A DNA stretch of 64,000 nt. Source: Hemileia vastatrix (lineage: Eukaryota; Basidiomycota; Pucciniomycetes; Pucciniales; Zaghouaniaceae). The position numbers and the translations under genes are program-made. Each line of letters begins with the position of its first letter. The first letter of the stretch is position 1. Where the stretch lies: positions 5,105,156 to 5,169,155 of the forward strand of contig JASXTE010000014.1 of the NCBI GenBank assembly GCA_030280995.1, written 5' to 3'. The notes beneath the pieces are model-generated. The model was not told the DNA's origin, did no database searches, and saw only the letters and a list, made by a program, of their open reading frames with translations. This document shows, piece by piece, positions 1 through 10,560 of this stretch.

Positions 1-1
1 T

Positions 2-2182
2 GAGAACCAAGCAAAAGATTTGTTTTGGTCAGCATGCAGCAGGGATATTCGTATGGACGTCTTGAAGGATCTTTCAAGAAAAGAATTGATGAAGGAACTG
101 CCTAATGGTGAGCAGAAATTGCCAGCTTTGGAGGTTATAAAGGACAACATTCAAGCCCATCTAAAGTTATTGGCGTTGGACAAATATCAAGAGTCATGCA
201 CTCAATATGTTAGCAAGGTTAGTGAAGTTTTGGCTGAGAATAACGATATCATTGTCAAAGCCCAGGAGGCCAAGAAGGCTCAAATGGGACTACCGGCTGC
301 AAAAGTTGAGGGTAATGTGGATAATAAGATGGTCGATCACCTGGCCAATTTAACAAAACAATTAAAAATATTTGTTCAAGAGACACAGAAGGCTTACAAG
401 GCCCCAATCACTTCTTCGTCAACGTCAACTTCTTATCAGTCCAGAGGTTATGAACGTTGAAATTATAATGGCAATAATAATGGTAACCGCTTCCCAGGAA
501 ATGGGAGAAATGGTGGGAATGGTGGTAGTAGTTATAGAGGTGGCTACGATGAGCCAAGGGTGTGCTCCTATTGTAATATGAGGGGGCACAGAGCAACAGT
601 TTGTTTTGCTCTTGATAAGGACATGGATGCTGGGTGAGTTTTATTTGATGGTAAAGTTTATAAATTTCCTGATGGTTTATTCATCAAGCCCAATGATGGA
701 CAGTTTCCTTCTGATTTGGTCAGAAGAAGTTTAACGGCTGAAAGGAGAGCCAGATTTGAAGAGGTGACGGATGAAGATGTTAATGCCAAGGGTGGCAAAA
801 ATGGTAATGGTAATGGTGGAAAAGCTGACAAAGGTAAAGAGAAAGAGGTCAGTAAAGCCACATTTTCTACTTCTTTTGGAGGTTTAGAGCTGGCAACGGT
901 TGCTCAAGTGGAGGGTAGCTGTATGGCTGGCAAATACAATATTAGTGCTGCTAGAAGAGAAGCTGCTACTAAGGAGAAGAGTAGCATTCAAAGCTAACTG
1001 AGGGCTAATCCTGGAAAGGCCAATAAAAAGGTGAACCCTTACTCTAAGGACAAAAATTCTAGTGCTCAAACTGCCGCCAACAAATTGAACCCTTACTCTA
1101 AGGACGAATTATATAAAATGCAGAAGGGGATTGCTAATATGGGGCCCCCTAGTTATGGCAAGTTTGATTTAAATGGTGAGCCTATGCCAGAGGATGATTT
1201 GGATTCTGAGGAGGACGTACCGTTGGTGTCTCTACCCAGACCAAGTTTTAGCGGTCCCATCCCAATGGAGGGTGTAAGAAGGACTAGCAATGGATCAGGA
1301 TTAGTGCAAGAAGCTGGTGACGAAGTTAGGGCTATAGAAAGTGAAGATGTTATAATGGGGGGTGAAGATGGCTTGGTTGGACCTCAAGAGGTACCCAGGG
1401 TCAAGGTTGTTAAATCAAAGGTCCAGTATGAGTGGCCAGTAGTCTCTGGTCAAGCTAATGCGATGGACAAAGTTTTGAATAGGGTGAATCAACTGCAGAT
1501 TCCCTTATCTTTGGGGGAGTTATTTATGATTAGTCCGGCACTTGCTGAAAAGCAAAAGAAGCATTTGACGAGGCGTCAGGTTTCCACTGGAGAGGTGGAA
1601 TATATTTGTGAAAATGTTGAAAAGTTTGGGGAAGATGTAGATACGCATTTTTCCGCTCCCCTGGGTTACCTGGTGGTAACTATTAACGGTAAAGAAGTAA
1701 AGGCCTTGGTTGATTCAGGGTCTCAAATTAATTTAATTTAATTGGAGCAAGCGACGATTTTAGGCTTGCCAATTAAAAGTGGAACTGGGGGAAACCTCAG
1801 AGGCATTGGAGGGCATGCAACAGAGCTGATGGGCACAGCTGAGCATGTCAGGTTAGGCATTGGTGGATCTGTTGGTAAGGTTCACTTTTATGTGGCCAGA
1901 GGAGCAGTCAAAACTGTTCTTGGTGGTCCTTTTTTGATGGATTTTGAGGCCAGGATAGGGTATCAAGCTGGCATGGGGATTAGTTTGGAAATCACTGGTG
2001 AAGATATGCGGAGGCTACATATGCGGTTAGCACCTCCTGGAGATGAAGGTTGGGAAACACGGCCAGGGATTACTACTCTGTGCCAGTGTTGTGTTTGCAC
2101 CAAGAAGAGGTGTATAAAACAGAAGGCTTCTGGTGAATTATGTTTGTTGGAAAGGGATGAATGCCCTCATTTTTTGGGGTAG
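2..2182 (+). pseudogene. Ty3/Gypsy element 1 gag and protease, decayed
   Basis: One reading frame (codons starting at position 2) runs 2.18 kb, interrupted only by in-frame stops near 458, 635, 995 and 1739. It enters from the left edge inside Gag. The Gag part has a charged coiled-coil-like stretch and then a CCHC zinc knuckle (C-x2-C-x4-H-x4-C, bases 563-604), which in this family binds genomic RNA. An acidic and Pro/Ser-rich linker follows, then an aspartic protease with the active-site triplet D-S-G at about 1709-1720 and the flap-like L-R-G-I-G-G segment after it. The stop at 1739 falls a few codons after D-S-G, so no active protease can be made. The Gag aligns by eye with the minus-strand Gag at 49650-50881. 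Damage is mostly point nonsense changes rather than indels. Confidence 0.85.
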
Positions 2183-3264
2183 AAGGGGCTGATCACTCTA
2201 ATGTTGTAATCTCTCCTCAGGATGAGATCCCGGATTGCAATAGGTCAGCTCACTTGGAGATAATTCAAGTGGATTCTCAATTATTTTCTGTTAATATTAC
2301 TTTGGAGTGCAAATACGTTTTGGACTTTTCTATATGTTTATTGGATTTACCCTGTTTTTCTATTAAATTTAAAAATGGTGAAAAAGGCAAAACGGGCCAA
2401 ATTAGGTTCGATAAAAATTGGAAGGGTATGTTTTATGACCTCCAGCAAGAGTTTAAACTGCAAGTATCTCCTTCTATTATGGACCTCCAGCAAGAGGTTA
2501 AACTGCAAGTATCTACTTCTATTATGGACCTCCAGCAAGAGGTTAAACTGCAAGTATCTCCTTCTATTATGGACCTCCAGCAAGAGGTTAAACTGCAAGT
2601 ATCTTCTTCTATTATGGACCTCCAGCAAGAGGGTAAACTGAAAATATCACATCAAAATCCAATAAAAAATCTCAGTATAATTAAAACATAAAAAAATAAT
2701 TTTTGTGAAAATTCAATTCCGGTCCTCCGGCAAGAGGTTAAACTGCCAACTTTCTTTACAGGAGATTTACTGTTGGATAAGGGAAGTAAAGGTGTTGGAA
2801 AATCTGTTTATAAATTAGACAAGGGAAAGGAGAAAAGGGTAAAATTTAAAAATGAAATAAAATATTTTTCTAATTTTTCTTATTCCAATTCTGAAAATGA
2901 AGAAGATTCATTTGATGAAATTTTTAATGGCAAAACAAAAATAAATTTTTTACCTCAAGTTTATTTAGATGTGGAGGCAGCCAAATATAAGAAAGTAGCA
3001 AATAAAGTTCGACCTATTAATGAACCGCTACCTGCCAAATTAAATCCACCCTTGAGAACACCAAGGTTATCAAGAGATCCTTATGAAAGTCCCTTGGTAT
3101 AGAATCCGCCTGAATTTTTTGAGACGTCAAGAATCACTTTTGAGAGACTGGGTGTTGTTAATTTTGGACCTGATGGTTGGTTGTCTGGAGAAGAGAGGAA
3201 GTTGTTGTTGGATGTGATGGTCAAGTGAGAGAAGGCCATTGCTTTTGTAGAAGAGGAGAGGGGT
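2183..3264 (+). pseudogene. Element 1 protease-to-RT linker
   Basis: This stretch joins protease and reverse transcriptase. Open frames 2161-2691 and 2773-3102 are not in one frame, so at least one frameshift separates them. The first contains an in-frame tandem repeat (see next entry). The second is Lys/Glu/Asn-rich with no recognisable fold. From about 3100 the residues before the RT domain (F-F-E-T-S-R, then G-P-D-G-W-L) match the minus-strand element 3 at 47490-47560, which supports a common polyprotein. Confidence 0.6.
2437..2649 (+). repeat. 45-bp in-frame tandem repeat, about 4.7 units
   Basis: Units start at 2437, 2482, 2527, 2572 and 2617, exactly 45 bp apart. Each encodes 15 residues containing D-L-Q-Q-E-V-K-L. 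The DNA core is CCTCCAGCAAGAGGTTAAAC, in which CCTC and GAGG can pair. A further related unit lies near 2722-2748. The same core recurs in pol (4723-4803) and, outside coding sequence, at 10149-10356. Confidence 0.9.
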
Positions 3265-4640
3265 GTGTTGAAGCATTCCTATGGGGAGCCTTACAAGATT
3301 CCTGTGGTATGTCATGAACCGTGGCAGCAGAAACCAATTCCTATTCTGGCTGCATTAAAAGAAGCCTATATTGAAGTTGTCAGAGAACGGATACGCACTG
3401 GACTGTATGAGCAATCAACATCAAGTTATTCTAGTCCTGTATTTTGTATCAAGGAACCAAATGGCAAGCTTAGAGTTGTTCATGATCTTAGGGAATTAAA
3501 TAGGGTTACAATAAAGGATGCTGGGATACCGCCTAGTGCTGAGGAGTTTGTCGAAGCATTTGCAGGGAGAGTGTGTTATGGCTTGGGAGATATTATGGGT
3601 GGATATGATGAGAGAGAGTTACATCCGGACTCAAGGCCTCTCACTACATTTGATACGCCACTAGGACGTTTAAATTTAACAAGATTACCTCAAGGAGCAA
3701 CAAATTCGGTTGCAGTTTATCAAGCTCAGATGGCTTGGATCCTTCAAGGAGAAATTCCACAATATGCTGGAATCTTTATAGATGATGGAGGAATTAAGGG
3801 ACCAACAACCAACTATGATAACCAGGTGTTGGAAGAGAATCCCGGGATACGCAAATTCATTTGGGAGTTCGCAATTACATTAGAAAGAATCTTGTTTTGA
3901 ATTGAAGAGGCTGGTTTAACTATTTCAGGTTCAAAATTTTTGTGTTGTGCGCCAGCCTTGGAAATATTAGGCCATGTGGTATGTAGAGAGGGTAGGATTA
4001 TGTCTAAGAAGAAAGTTAACAAAATTCAGTCCTGGCCAAGACCCAAGAATACGACCAAAGTCAAAGGGTTTTTAGGCGTTTGCGTATATGTTAGAATGTT
4101 TATCAAGGACTTTTCTTCATTGGCAGCTCCATTGAGACAGTTAACGAGAAAGGATGCAGACTGGGAGTGGGATGAAGAGTGTGAGAAGGCGTTTGTGAAG
4201 TTTAAGGATGTTGTGGGGAAGGATTTAGTCCTGCACAAGTTGGATTATTGAAAAGATGCTGGAAGAATTTATTTAGCAGTTGATTCGAGTCAGGTTGCAG
4301 CTGGGGCAGTTTTGTCTCAGATGGATAAAGCTGGTTACATCAGGCCAGTTAGGTATGAATCTGTAGTATCTACTGAGGTCTAATCAAGATATTCTCAACC
4401 AAAATTGGAATTATGTGTTGTGGCAAAAATACTGAAGAAACTTCAGCATATTTTGTGGGGGCAACATTTTGAGTTGCAAGTGGATGCGAAATTGTTAATC
4501 CAGATGATTAATTCCCCAAGTTTACCAAACGCACCCATGACAAAATGGGTAGCTTTTATTCAACATTTTTTGTTTGACTTAGTTCATAAGCCTGGCAAAA
4601 CTTTTACTATGCCAGATGGTTTATCAAGGAGACCACCCAC
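3265..4640 (+). pseudogene. Element 1 reverse transcriptase and RNase H
   Basis: RT copies element RNA into DNA and RNase H removes the RNA strand. The RT palm is open from 3265 to 3900, with the conserved L-R-V-V-H-D-L-R-E-L-N block and the catalytic F-I-D-D at 3775-3786, followed by G-G-I-K-G-P-T-T. F-I-D-D in place of Y-x-D-D is typical, as I recall, of one basidiomycete Ty3 lineage. A TGA ends the frame at 3898. The thumb/connection continues at 3901-4251 (G-F-L-G-V-C-x-Y-V-R). RNase H follows with L-A-V-D-S-S and A-G-A-V-L-S-Q, then V-D-A-K and H-K-P-G-K, ending in D-G-L-S-R-R near 4630. Stops at 4249 and 4381 interrupt it. Confidence 0.85.
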
Positions 4641-5869
4641 TGAAGAAGATTCAGACTCAGAAGAGTTTGAAGAAGATATACCTATTATCAAAGCCAGCAC
4701 TAAAGGAGCTGAAGACTTTCCATACCTCCCCCATGAGATTAAACTGGCAGGATTATTGTGTTTAGATTATGGTGATGATGACCTCCACCAAGAGGATAAA
4801 CTGGAAAATAGTTTTTATGTTAATAAAGGTTTTGGAAAAGGTGTAGATAAATTCAGTAGGAAGGAGGTAGAAGAAGATGTGGTGTATGTAGAGGAAGATG
4901 GATTGGTAGTGTGGGATAGTAGTAAGTTAAGGAATGGTGTATATGTTGGAGAATTAGAGAATTTAAATAAAAAGGTGGATAAAGAGAAAGAGGTATTTTC
5001 GAATACGTTTTACGAAGGATCCAAAGGTTCAGAAGAAAAATGTCGACATATCTCGATTAAAGATTTATTTAGGGGTCAACGATTATTGGCTCATTCATGT
5101 GCAGGTGATATTGGTGATAGAGAAGTCCCTATTGATGTTATATTAATCGATTTTCAAGATGAAGTCTGGGGTCAGACTGGTTTTTATTTTTTGTTAGTCA
5201 AATATTTGTTGACTTTAGAGAGGCCAGAAGATTGTGAAGACAATGAATGGGTGGCTATCAAGAGGAAGTCATCTACCTTTTACCTATCTGGTCAACGTTT
5301 AATGAGGAGAAGGTATCCAAATCCTCAAGTATTTATAACTCAACAGAAGGGGCAAGAATTGGTTTTGAAATCACTACATGAAGATCTCGGGCATAGAGGC
5401 GTTGGAGAAACGTTTAGAAGAATTTCTGATTGATTTTGGTGGCCTGGCATGAAGATGGCTGTTAAACAGTGGGTTCAGTCATGTGAAGAATGTCAAAGAC
5501 TAAGTTATTTAAGGCCAAAAGAACCTGGACGCGCTACCAGAGAAAATACACTCTTTGGGAGAGTCAGTTTGGATGCCGTTCATATCAAAGAGGGGCGGTA
5601 TAAATATTTAATTGTAGCCAGAGACGACTTATCTGGTTGGGTAGAGGCAGCGCCTCTTATTAATTTGACTGCCAAAAATGTGGCAGAATATTTGTTAAAT
5701 AATTGGGTGTATCGATATGGAGTGATGAAGTTGGTGATGGTAGATGGAGGTCCTGAATTTGGGGCTGAGTTAAGAGAGGCTGTATCTAAAATTGGATCAA
5801 AGGTTAGGGTAACAACCCCATATTATCCTGAAGCTGAAGGCATGGTTGAAAGAGGGAATCAAGTTATTA
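4641..5869 (+). pseudogene. Element 1 integrase, N-terminal and catalytic part, cut by H1
   Basis: After RNase H comes an acidic linker with two in-frame copies of the repeat motif (L-P-H-E-I-K-L near 4727 and L-H-Q-E-D-K-L near 4782). The HHCC zinc domain of integrase then appears (H-E-D-L-G-H-R, then C-E-E-C at about 5480-5491), with a TGA at 5431. The core has all three acidic catalytic residues: D in L-D-A-V-H, D in V-D-G-G-P-E-F and E in G-M-V-E-R-G. Right after N-Q-V-I the frame is broken by transposon H1. The continuation of the same protein is at 9576, so the break is a clean nested insertion. Confidence 0.85.
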
Positions 5870-5900
5870 GGGGGTGTCAGTTCTGGCAAATCCGCACTTA
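5870..5900 (+). repeat. H1 left terminal inverted repeat
   Basis: 31 bp beginning GGGGGTGTCAGTTCTGG, the exact reverse complement of 9545-9575. The four-mismatch homologue ends H2 at 54929-54959. Confidence 0.93.
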
Positions 5901-6154
5901 CAAATCCGCACTTAAATAAGTGCGGATTTCCAAAACACACTATCCCCAATACTGGTGGATTTCAAAATGAAATAAGTCACTTATTTCACTCAAATCCGCA
6001 CTTTCTCAACCAAAAGTGCTGATTTCACCATCAAGTCCTATTTCACTGATTTGTCAGCATCATCCCATTCATATGCAGCACTCTGCAGCATAACACTTCA
6101 TAACTCAAAACATCGTACATCACTTACATCTTCATATCATATCATTTGAGAGTT

Positions 6155-6800
6155 ATGCCTTCCTCACTTTCAAATCGTGATAAATTACATAAAGCAATGA
6201 CTTTCATGGCTCTTGAACTGCTCTTGGACTCTGATTGCAATTCTGATTCTGATCTAGAAGAAGATTTTGTCTTTTTATCAAAAATGGCCACGAAAAGTTA
6301 CCTTCTTCCCAGAAAGCCTCAAGTACTTCATACCCCCAAGTACACCATCCAAACACTTCTTAACCTATCTACACCCAGTTTTAGACAGCTGTTCAGGACT
6401 TCTCAGTAATGTTTCCTTAAATTTCTTGAGCTTATTCAGGATCATCCCATATTTCACAATAATTCTCAAAAAGAACAACAACATCCTTCAATTCAATTGG
6501 CCATCACACTATGTCGTTTGGGTTCAAATGGTAATGGAGCCTCTTTGAAACGTTTAGAAAATATCTTTCATTTAGGGTATGGTTCAGTTAACACTTATAC
6601 CAAACAATGTATCACTGCCATCAACTCCTTGGAATCTCAACTTCTCACCTGGCCAACAAAAGAAGAGCGACTTGAATCATCTCAGGTTATGCAAGCAGAG
6701 GGCTTCCCAGGATGTATTGGTTTTGTTGATGGTACTGCTATTCCTTTGAGCCAGAAACCTGCTCAAGGTTGAAACAATTACTTTCACATTCTCGTCAAAA
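6155..6800 (+). pseudogene. H1 transposase, N-terminal half (DDE_4-type)
   Basis: The start at ATG 6155 is shared with H2 (ATG at 54645, minus). The frame runs to 6800 through stops at 6407 (TAA, where H2 reads CAA) and 6770 (TGA, where H2 reads GGA). A helical N-terminal DNA-binding region is followed by the typical Harbinger block G-F-P-G-C-I-G-F-V-D-G-T-A-I-P, which holds the first catalytic Asp (about 6713-6750). The second Asp and the Glu lie in the C-terminal half, which is absent here and present in H2, so this copy cannot move itself. Family: PIF/Harbinger DDE endonuclease. Confidence 0.8.
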
Positions 6801-6846
6801 ATTTTCACCAAAATATTTACAAGTCAAAATAATTTTATATCTGTTT

Positions 6847-6995
6847 TAAAAAATTGGCAATACTCTCCCCTGCATTTTATTGAAGCAAGGGGTGGATATC
6901 ACCAAAATTTTTCTAAGTCATCAATTTCACATGTCAGATTTGAAAATTTGGCAATACCCCCCCCCTGCATTTTATTGAAGTAAGTGGTGGAAGTC
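6847..6995. repeat. Short direct repeat in H1
   Basis: A block of about 50 bp with the core CTGCATTTTATTGAAG, preceded by a C-rich run and TTGGCAATAC, occurs at about 6855-6900 and again at about 6947-6990. It lies between the two genes of H1. The stretch 6996-7288 shows nothing else. Confidence 0.6.
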
Positions 6996-7288
6996 ATCTA
7001 AATTTAATATAATTACATAAATTATTAAATAAATATCTAATATATATCAATTTCCCTAGTTTAAAGTAATGACAATCCCTCAGCCAAAATGCAGATCAAA
7101 TCTAGAAACAAAAGTTTGGGACTTTCCACAGGTATAGGCTAGAGGAACCCCATGAAACAAAAAAATGTTATCATGATTATCATTTATACAACACAAGGTC
7201 GTGGGCCCATTACTTTAGTTGAGGAAATTGATACATAAAAAATATTTATTAAAAATTTACGAAAAATATAAATTTTTTGATGACAACT

Positions 7289-7957
7289 CTAATCCCCATA
7301 CTTTTTGGATCTAAATAAAGTTTTTTTAAATCGATTAACTTTACCTTCTTTCATTACCTTATTGATTCTTTGAATCAACTTATGACTGATTTGAAATGAG
7401 CAACCAAAATGTGTTAAATCTTGACAGGATTCCAAACCAGGAGGAGCTTTGGTCGTTTGATGATTATCCTTAGAAGAATTCCAAATAGTTTTGATGACAC
7501 CATTTCCCAAACCAAAATAAATGATGCACCGGTGGTCTGGAAAATATAAACCATGTCATTTGATTTTAGCTGTAGATGGTATTGGTTGGCCAGTAATCGT
7601 TTTGATATATGAGAATATACCAAAAGTAAGAAAATTGGTGTCCTTGGTATCGGTGTGAATTTTATTGTGAAATCCAAAATGAGTGATAATAACATTAGAA
7701 AATAAAAGATATTTGTGGCTGATATCTTCCCATTTGGAGTCACACCAATTCGGTATTCCTACTTTGGTTGTAGGTTCATGATTTTTTTCAAATGCTTTAT
7801 TACAGTGCTTTTTGAGTTGAAGAGCAAGAAAAGAGTTAAAGGAAGGTAGAGTATCCCATAAGCAAAAATCTTCATCTTTTTGAGCTTTAGTGATATTCTT
7901 GAGCAACGGATACATGCCTAGATAATAATCATATAAGAGTTTCAGAATCCTTATCCT
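7289..7957 (-). pseudogene. TET/JBP-like 2-oxoglutarate Fe(II) dioxygenase inside H1
   Basis: One minus-strand frame runs from about 7957 to 7289 with a single in-frame TGA near 7556. From the N-terminus it shows a helical part, then F-H-N-K-I-H-T-D-T-K-D followed by L-T-F-G-I-F, the H-x-D iron-binding segment of the Tet-like family common in basidiomycetes. Further on come P-D-H-R-C-I-I-Y-F-G, a W-N-S-S-K-D-N-H-Q-T block with the candidate second iron-binding His, and T-H-F-G-C-S-F-Q-I near the C-terminus. Family members oxidise 5-methylcytosine or thymine in nucleic acid; that role is inferred for this copy. The start is unclear: the frame is closed by a stop at about 7958, and earlier exons may lie in 7960-8460. 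The TGA makes it inactive unless read through. Assignment rests on motif recall, not a search. Confidence 0.65.
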
Positions 7958-8010
7958 CTAAATATGCAATATAAAAATTTGAAATAAGACAAGTGAAATT
8001 TGGAAAAAAG

Positions 8011-8325
8011 GCTCAACTTCAAAGGTCAAAATCTCAGCAACCACTGAACCTAATTCAAACCTGTTTGTGGGAAATAAAAGATATTCTTTAGTAGAATCTT
8101 CAGTTAAAGGACATGTGATTTAAATAAACCTAACCCTAATTTGTTACATAAAAAAATGAAATAAAAATTTAAATTGGGAAAAAAAAGGCTCAACTTTAAC
8201 AGTCAATATCTCAGCAACCACTGAGTCAAATTCAAATCTGTTTGTGGGAAATGAAAGGTATCCTTCATGAGAATCTTCAGTAAAAACAACATTAGATTTG
8301 AATAAACCTAACCCTAATTCCGAGT
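8011..8325. repeat. Imperfect direct repeat, about 140 bp, upstream of the oxygenase
   Basis: Blocks at about 8011-8150 and 8188-8325 share GGCTCAACTT, ATCTCAGCAACCACTGA, CTGTTTGTGGGAAAT and AATAAACCTAACCCTAATT. On the minus strand each copy is open over about 35 codons (the peptide includes F-P-T-N-R-F-E). They could be duplicated exon-like pieces of the oxygenase gene or noncoding. 8326-8860 shows nothing else recognisable. Confidence 0.6.
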
Positions 8326-9109
8326 CTGATTTTCAAAATTTTACAAAAACTTGAAAAGTGGTAATGAAGATGAGATCAAAAGGAGTTTTATAAGTTCACT
8401 GTTATCCAGATAAGAGTCATACATATATTTAAGTATGAACTTTTCATAAAAGGAATGAGATATCATATAGGCATGAAAAAAAGGAGATGAAACTTACCTT
8501 GATTGAAAAGTAGGAAAAATAGAGTGAGAAAGATTGATGTTGGAATTGTGAGGAAATTGAATATGGAGTAAGTGAAATGCATAAAGAATGTGCAATGTAT
8601 GTGTTTCAATGAAATGGAGCCAAAAAAAAGTGAAATAAGGGAAAGGGGGGATAATGACCATGCCAAGGAGGGATGAAGAGTAGGGTGATGGAGCTAAAAA
8701 AGAAAGTAAAGAGGGAGAGAAGAAAAAGGTTAATTATACCATTGAAATCCAAAATAACCACTTACAAAAAAAATTTAGATAAAAAAATAAAATAAACAGA
8801 AAAAAACAAAAAAAATTATAATTAGTAATCAAAAAATCAAAAAAAAAAGAATAAAGTGACTTACCTGGAGAGATGAGATGACAAAATGAATGAAACCAAA
8901 TTGTTTGAGGGATGTTGGAGGAGAATAGAAAAAGGATATGAGGGATGAATGAAAAAAAAAATCACTGACAAAATATGTGATTTCAGAAAATATGCGATTT
9001 CATGTTGAGCTGGTGAAAGAAAACCAATGAGCCATCCAAAAAAAAATTTCACTGTAAATTTCAAAAAAAATGAATATGCAACAAACCAAAATACCAACCC
9101 AAGTGAATG

Positions 9110-9482
9110 AAGTACACAAAGAGGACATTTGGAGAGTACAAAATGGTATGGGAAAGAAAGGGATGATGTGGCCAACATGTGGTTTTGAAAAAAAAAATCA
9201 CGAAAAAAGTGCTGATTTGAGGTCAGAACTGACACCCATAGAAAAAAGATTAAGAAGTAGAAGAAATAAGTAAAAAATAATGTAAACATGCCTGGTCAAA
9301 ATATTGAAAATTTCAGGAAGGGGTGTGTGCCGAGGATTGATGGGTAGGTAGCGAGGAAGGTCAGTGTGTCACATGTGACAGAAATGGGGTAAGAAAGGAA
9401 GGGATGTTTTGTGGCCAAAATGTGGTTGTGAAAAAAAACGGGAAAAAAGTGCTGATTTGAGGTCATAACTGACACCCTTTTT
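9110..9482. repeat. Imperfect duplication near the right end of H1
   Basis: Segments at about 9130-9237 and 9345-9480 both run through a G-rich stretch, CATGTGGTTTTG or AATGTGGTTGTG, an A-run, then AAAAAAGTGCTGATTTGAGG and an AACTGACACCC terminus like the TIR. The second copy suggests partial duplication of the transposon end. Confidence 0.65.
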
Positions 9483-9544
9483 TGAAATAAGTGACTTTTT
9501 TGCAAAATTTAAGTGCTGATTTGGTTTGAAATCCGCACTTGAGT

Positions 9545-9575
9545 TAAGTGCGGATTTGCCAGAACTGACACCCCC
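9545..9575 (-). repeat. H1 right terminal inverted repeat
   Basis: Exact inverse of 5870-5900. The flanking TATTA at 9576-9580 repeats 5865-5869. Confidence 0.93.
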
Positions 9576-10173
9576 TATTAAGGATGCTTTAGTTAAAATG
9601 TGTGGGACAAGTGCCGAAAAGTGGAGGCACTATTTACCTTTAGTTTTATTTGCTGATCGAATCACTGCCAAAAGGACAACTGGATTTTCACCTTATGAAC
9701 TTGTTTTTGGACAGAGAGCAGTTTTACTGGTTGATTTAGAAGCTGAATCATAACTTGGAGTTGACTGGGACACGGTTAAAACTACTGATGAATTATTGTG
9801 TGCAAGAATGATGCAGCTAGAAAAGAAAGAAGAATATTTAGAAAAGGCATATTCGTGGATGATGAAGATCCGAAATAAATCAGTTAGATATTGGGATGAG
9901 CGGTTGGCACATTGATTAAGGAAACCTTTGAACCCAGGAGATATGGTCCTGGTGTATAATAGGAGTTTGGAAAGTCAGTGGGGAAAGATGTTTTCAGATA
10001 GGTGGAATGGACTGTATATAATCAAGGAGCAAGTTTCTGGCGGTTCATATGTGTTAGAAGAGTTGGATGGAGTTGAATTGAAGAAGAGGGTAGTGGCCGA
10101 TCAAGTGAAACGGTTCTATCCTACAGGCACCAGGAGTTCCGAAGTCTTCCTCCGCAATGAGGATAAACTATGA
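9576..10173 (+). pseudogene. Element 1 integrase C-terminal part
   Basis: This resumes the integrase exactly where H1 split it: K-D-A-L-V-K-M-C-G here follows N-Q-V-I at 5869, and element 3 has both halves contiguous at 44768-45016. It includes the S-P-Y-E-L-V-F-G-Q block and, after stops at 9751 and 9913, an SH3-like tail (P-G-D-M-V-L-V-Y-N then K-R-F-Y-P). The polyprotein ends in F-L-R-N-E-D-K-L, so the last codons are themselves the first unit of the array that follows. Confidence 0.8.
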
Positions 10174-10356
10174 TATCAATGAATTTTATGGATACCTCCG
10201 CAATGAGGATAAACTATGATGTTTATAAAATCTTATCACCCTCCGCAATGAGGATAAACTATAATATCAACAAAAGTTTATGGATCCCTCCGCAATGAGG
10301 ATAAGCTATGACATTTATCAAATTTTATTAACCTCCGCAAAAAGGATAAACTATCT
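10149..10356 (+). repeat. 45- to 47-bp array of CCTCCGCAATGAGG units at the pol 3' end
   Basis: Units start at 10149, 10195, 10240, 10287 and 10332. Each begins CCTCCGCAATGAGGATAAACT; the last is degenerate. CCTC and GAGG flank six bases and could form a stem. The first unit is coding (end of integrase) and the rest noncoding, yet the period matches the 45-bp coding repeat at 2437. From 10357 to 10560 I see only AT-rich 3' UTR with a weak purine patch. Confidence 0.85.
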
Positions 10357-10560
10357 TCTTTTTATCAAAATACTTTACTGTCGTTACACTGCATATGGTC
10401 GACAAAACTGTGATAAAACTTAACAAAATGCAAGAAAACCTTCTGTTAAATTTTTGAAATTTAAAATTCTTAAAATATGGTTGAAGATAGTGTTGGAAAA
10501 TTTTAAAAATTTATTGGAAGAAGTGTTCACAGGGGAACCTTCTTAATTTAATATTGGCAA

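Larger units (their letters stand above)
5870..9575. mobile_element. H1: PIF/Harbinger-type DNA transposon carrying a TET/JBP-like gene
   Basis: The 3,706-bp element is bounded by 31-bp terminal inverted repeats that are identical by eye. TATTA flanks both sides (5865-5869 and 9576-9580). Harbinger elements usually duplicate a 3-bp TWA site, so either 5 bp were duplicated or a 3-bp TTA duplication adjoins matching bases. The insertion splits the integrase codons of element 1, and removing it restores the match to element 3, so it is younger than element 1. Subterminal copies of AAGTGCGGATTT or AAGTGCTGATTT occur in both orientations at both ends. It encodes a transposase fragment (+) and an oxygenase (-), both disabled. 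Confidence 0.88.

Noticed and set aside
8861..9289. Minus-strand open frame of 142 codons
   Set aside because: Phe/Leu/Ser-rich low complexity arising from A-rich plus strand; no motif, and it overlaps a noncoding duplication.
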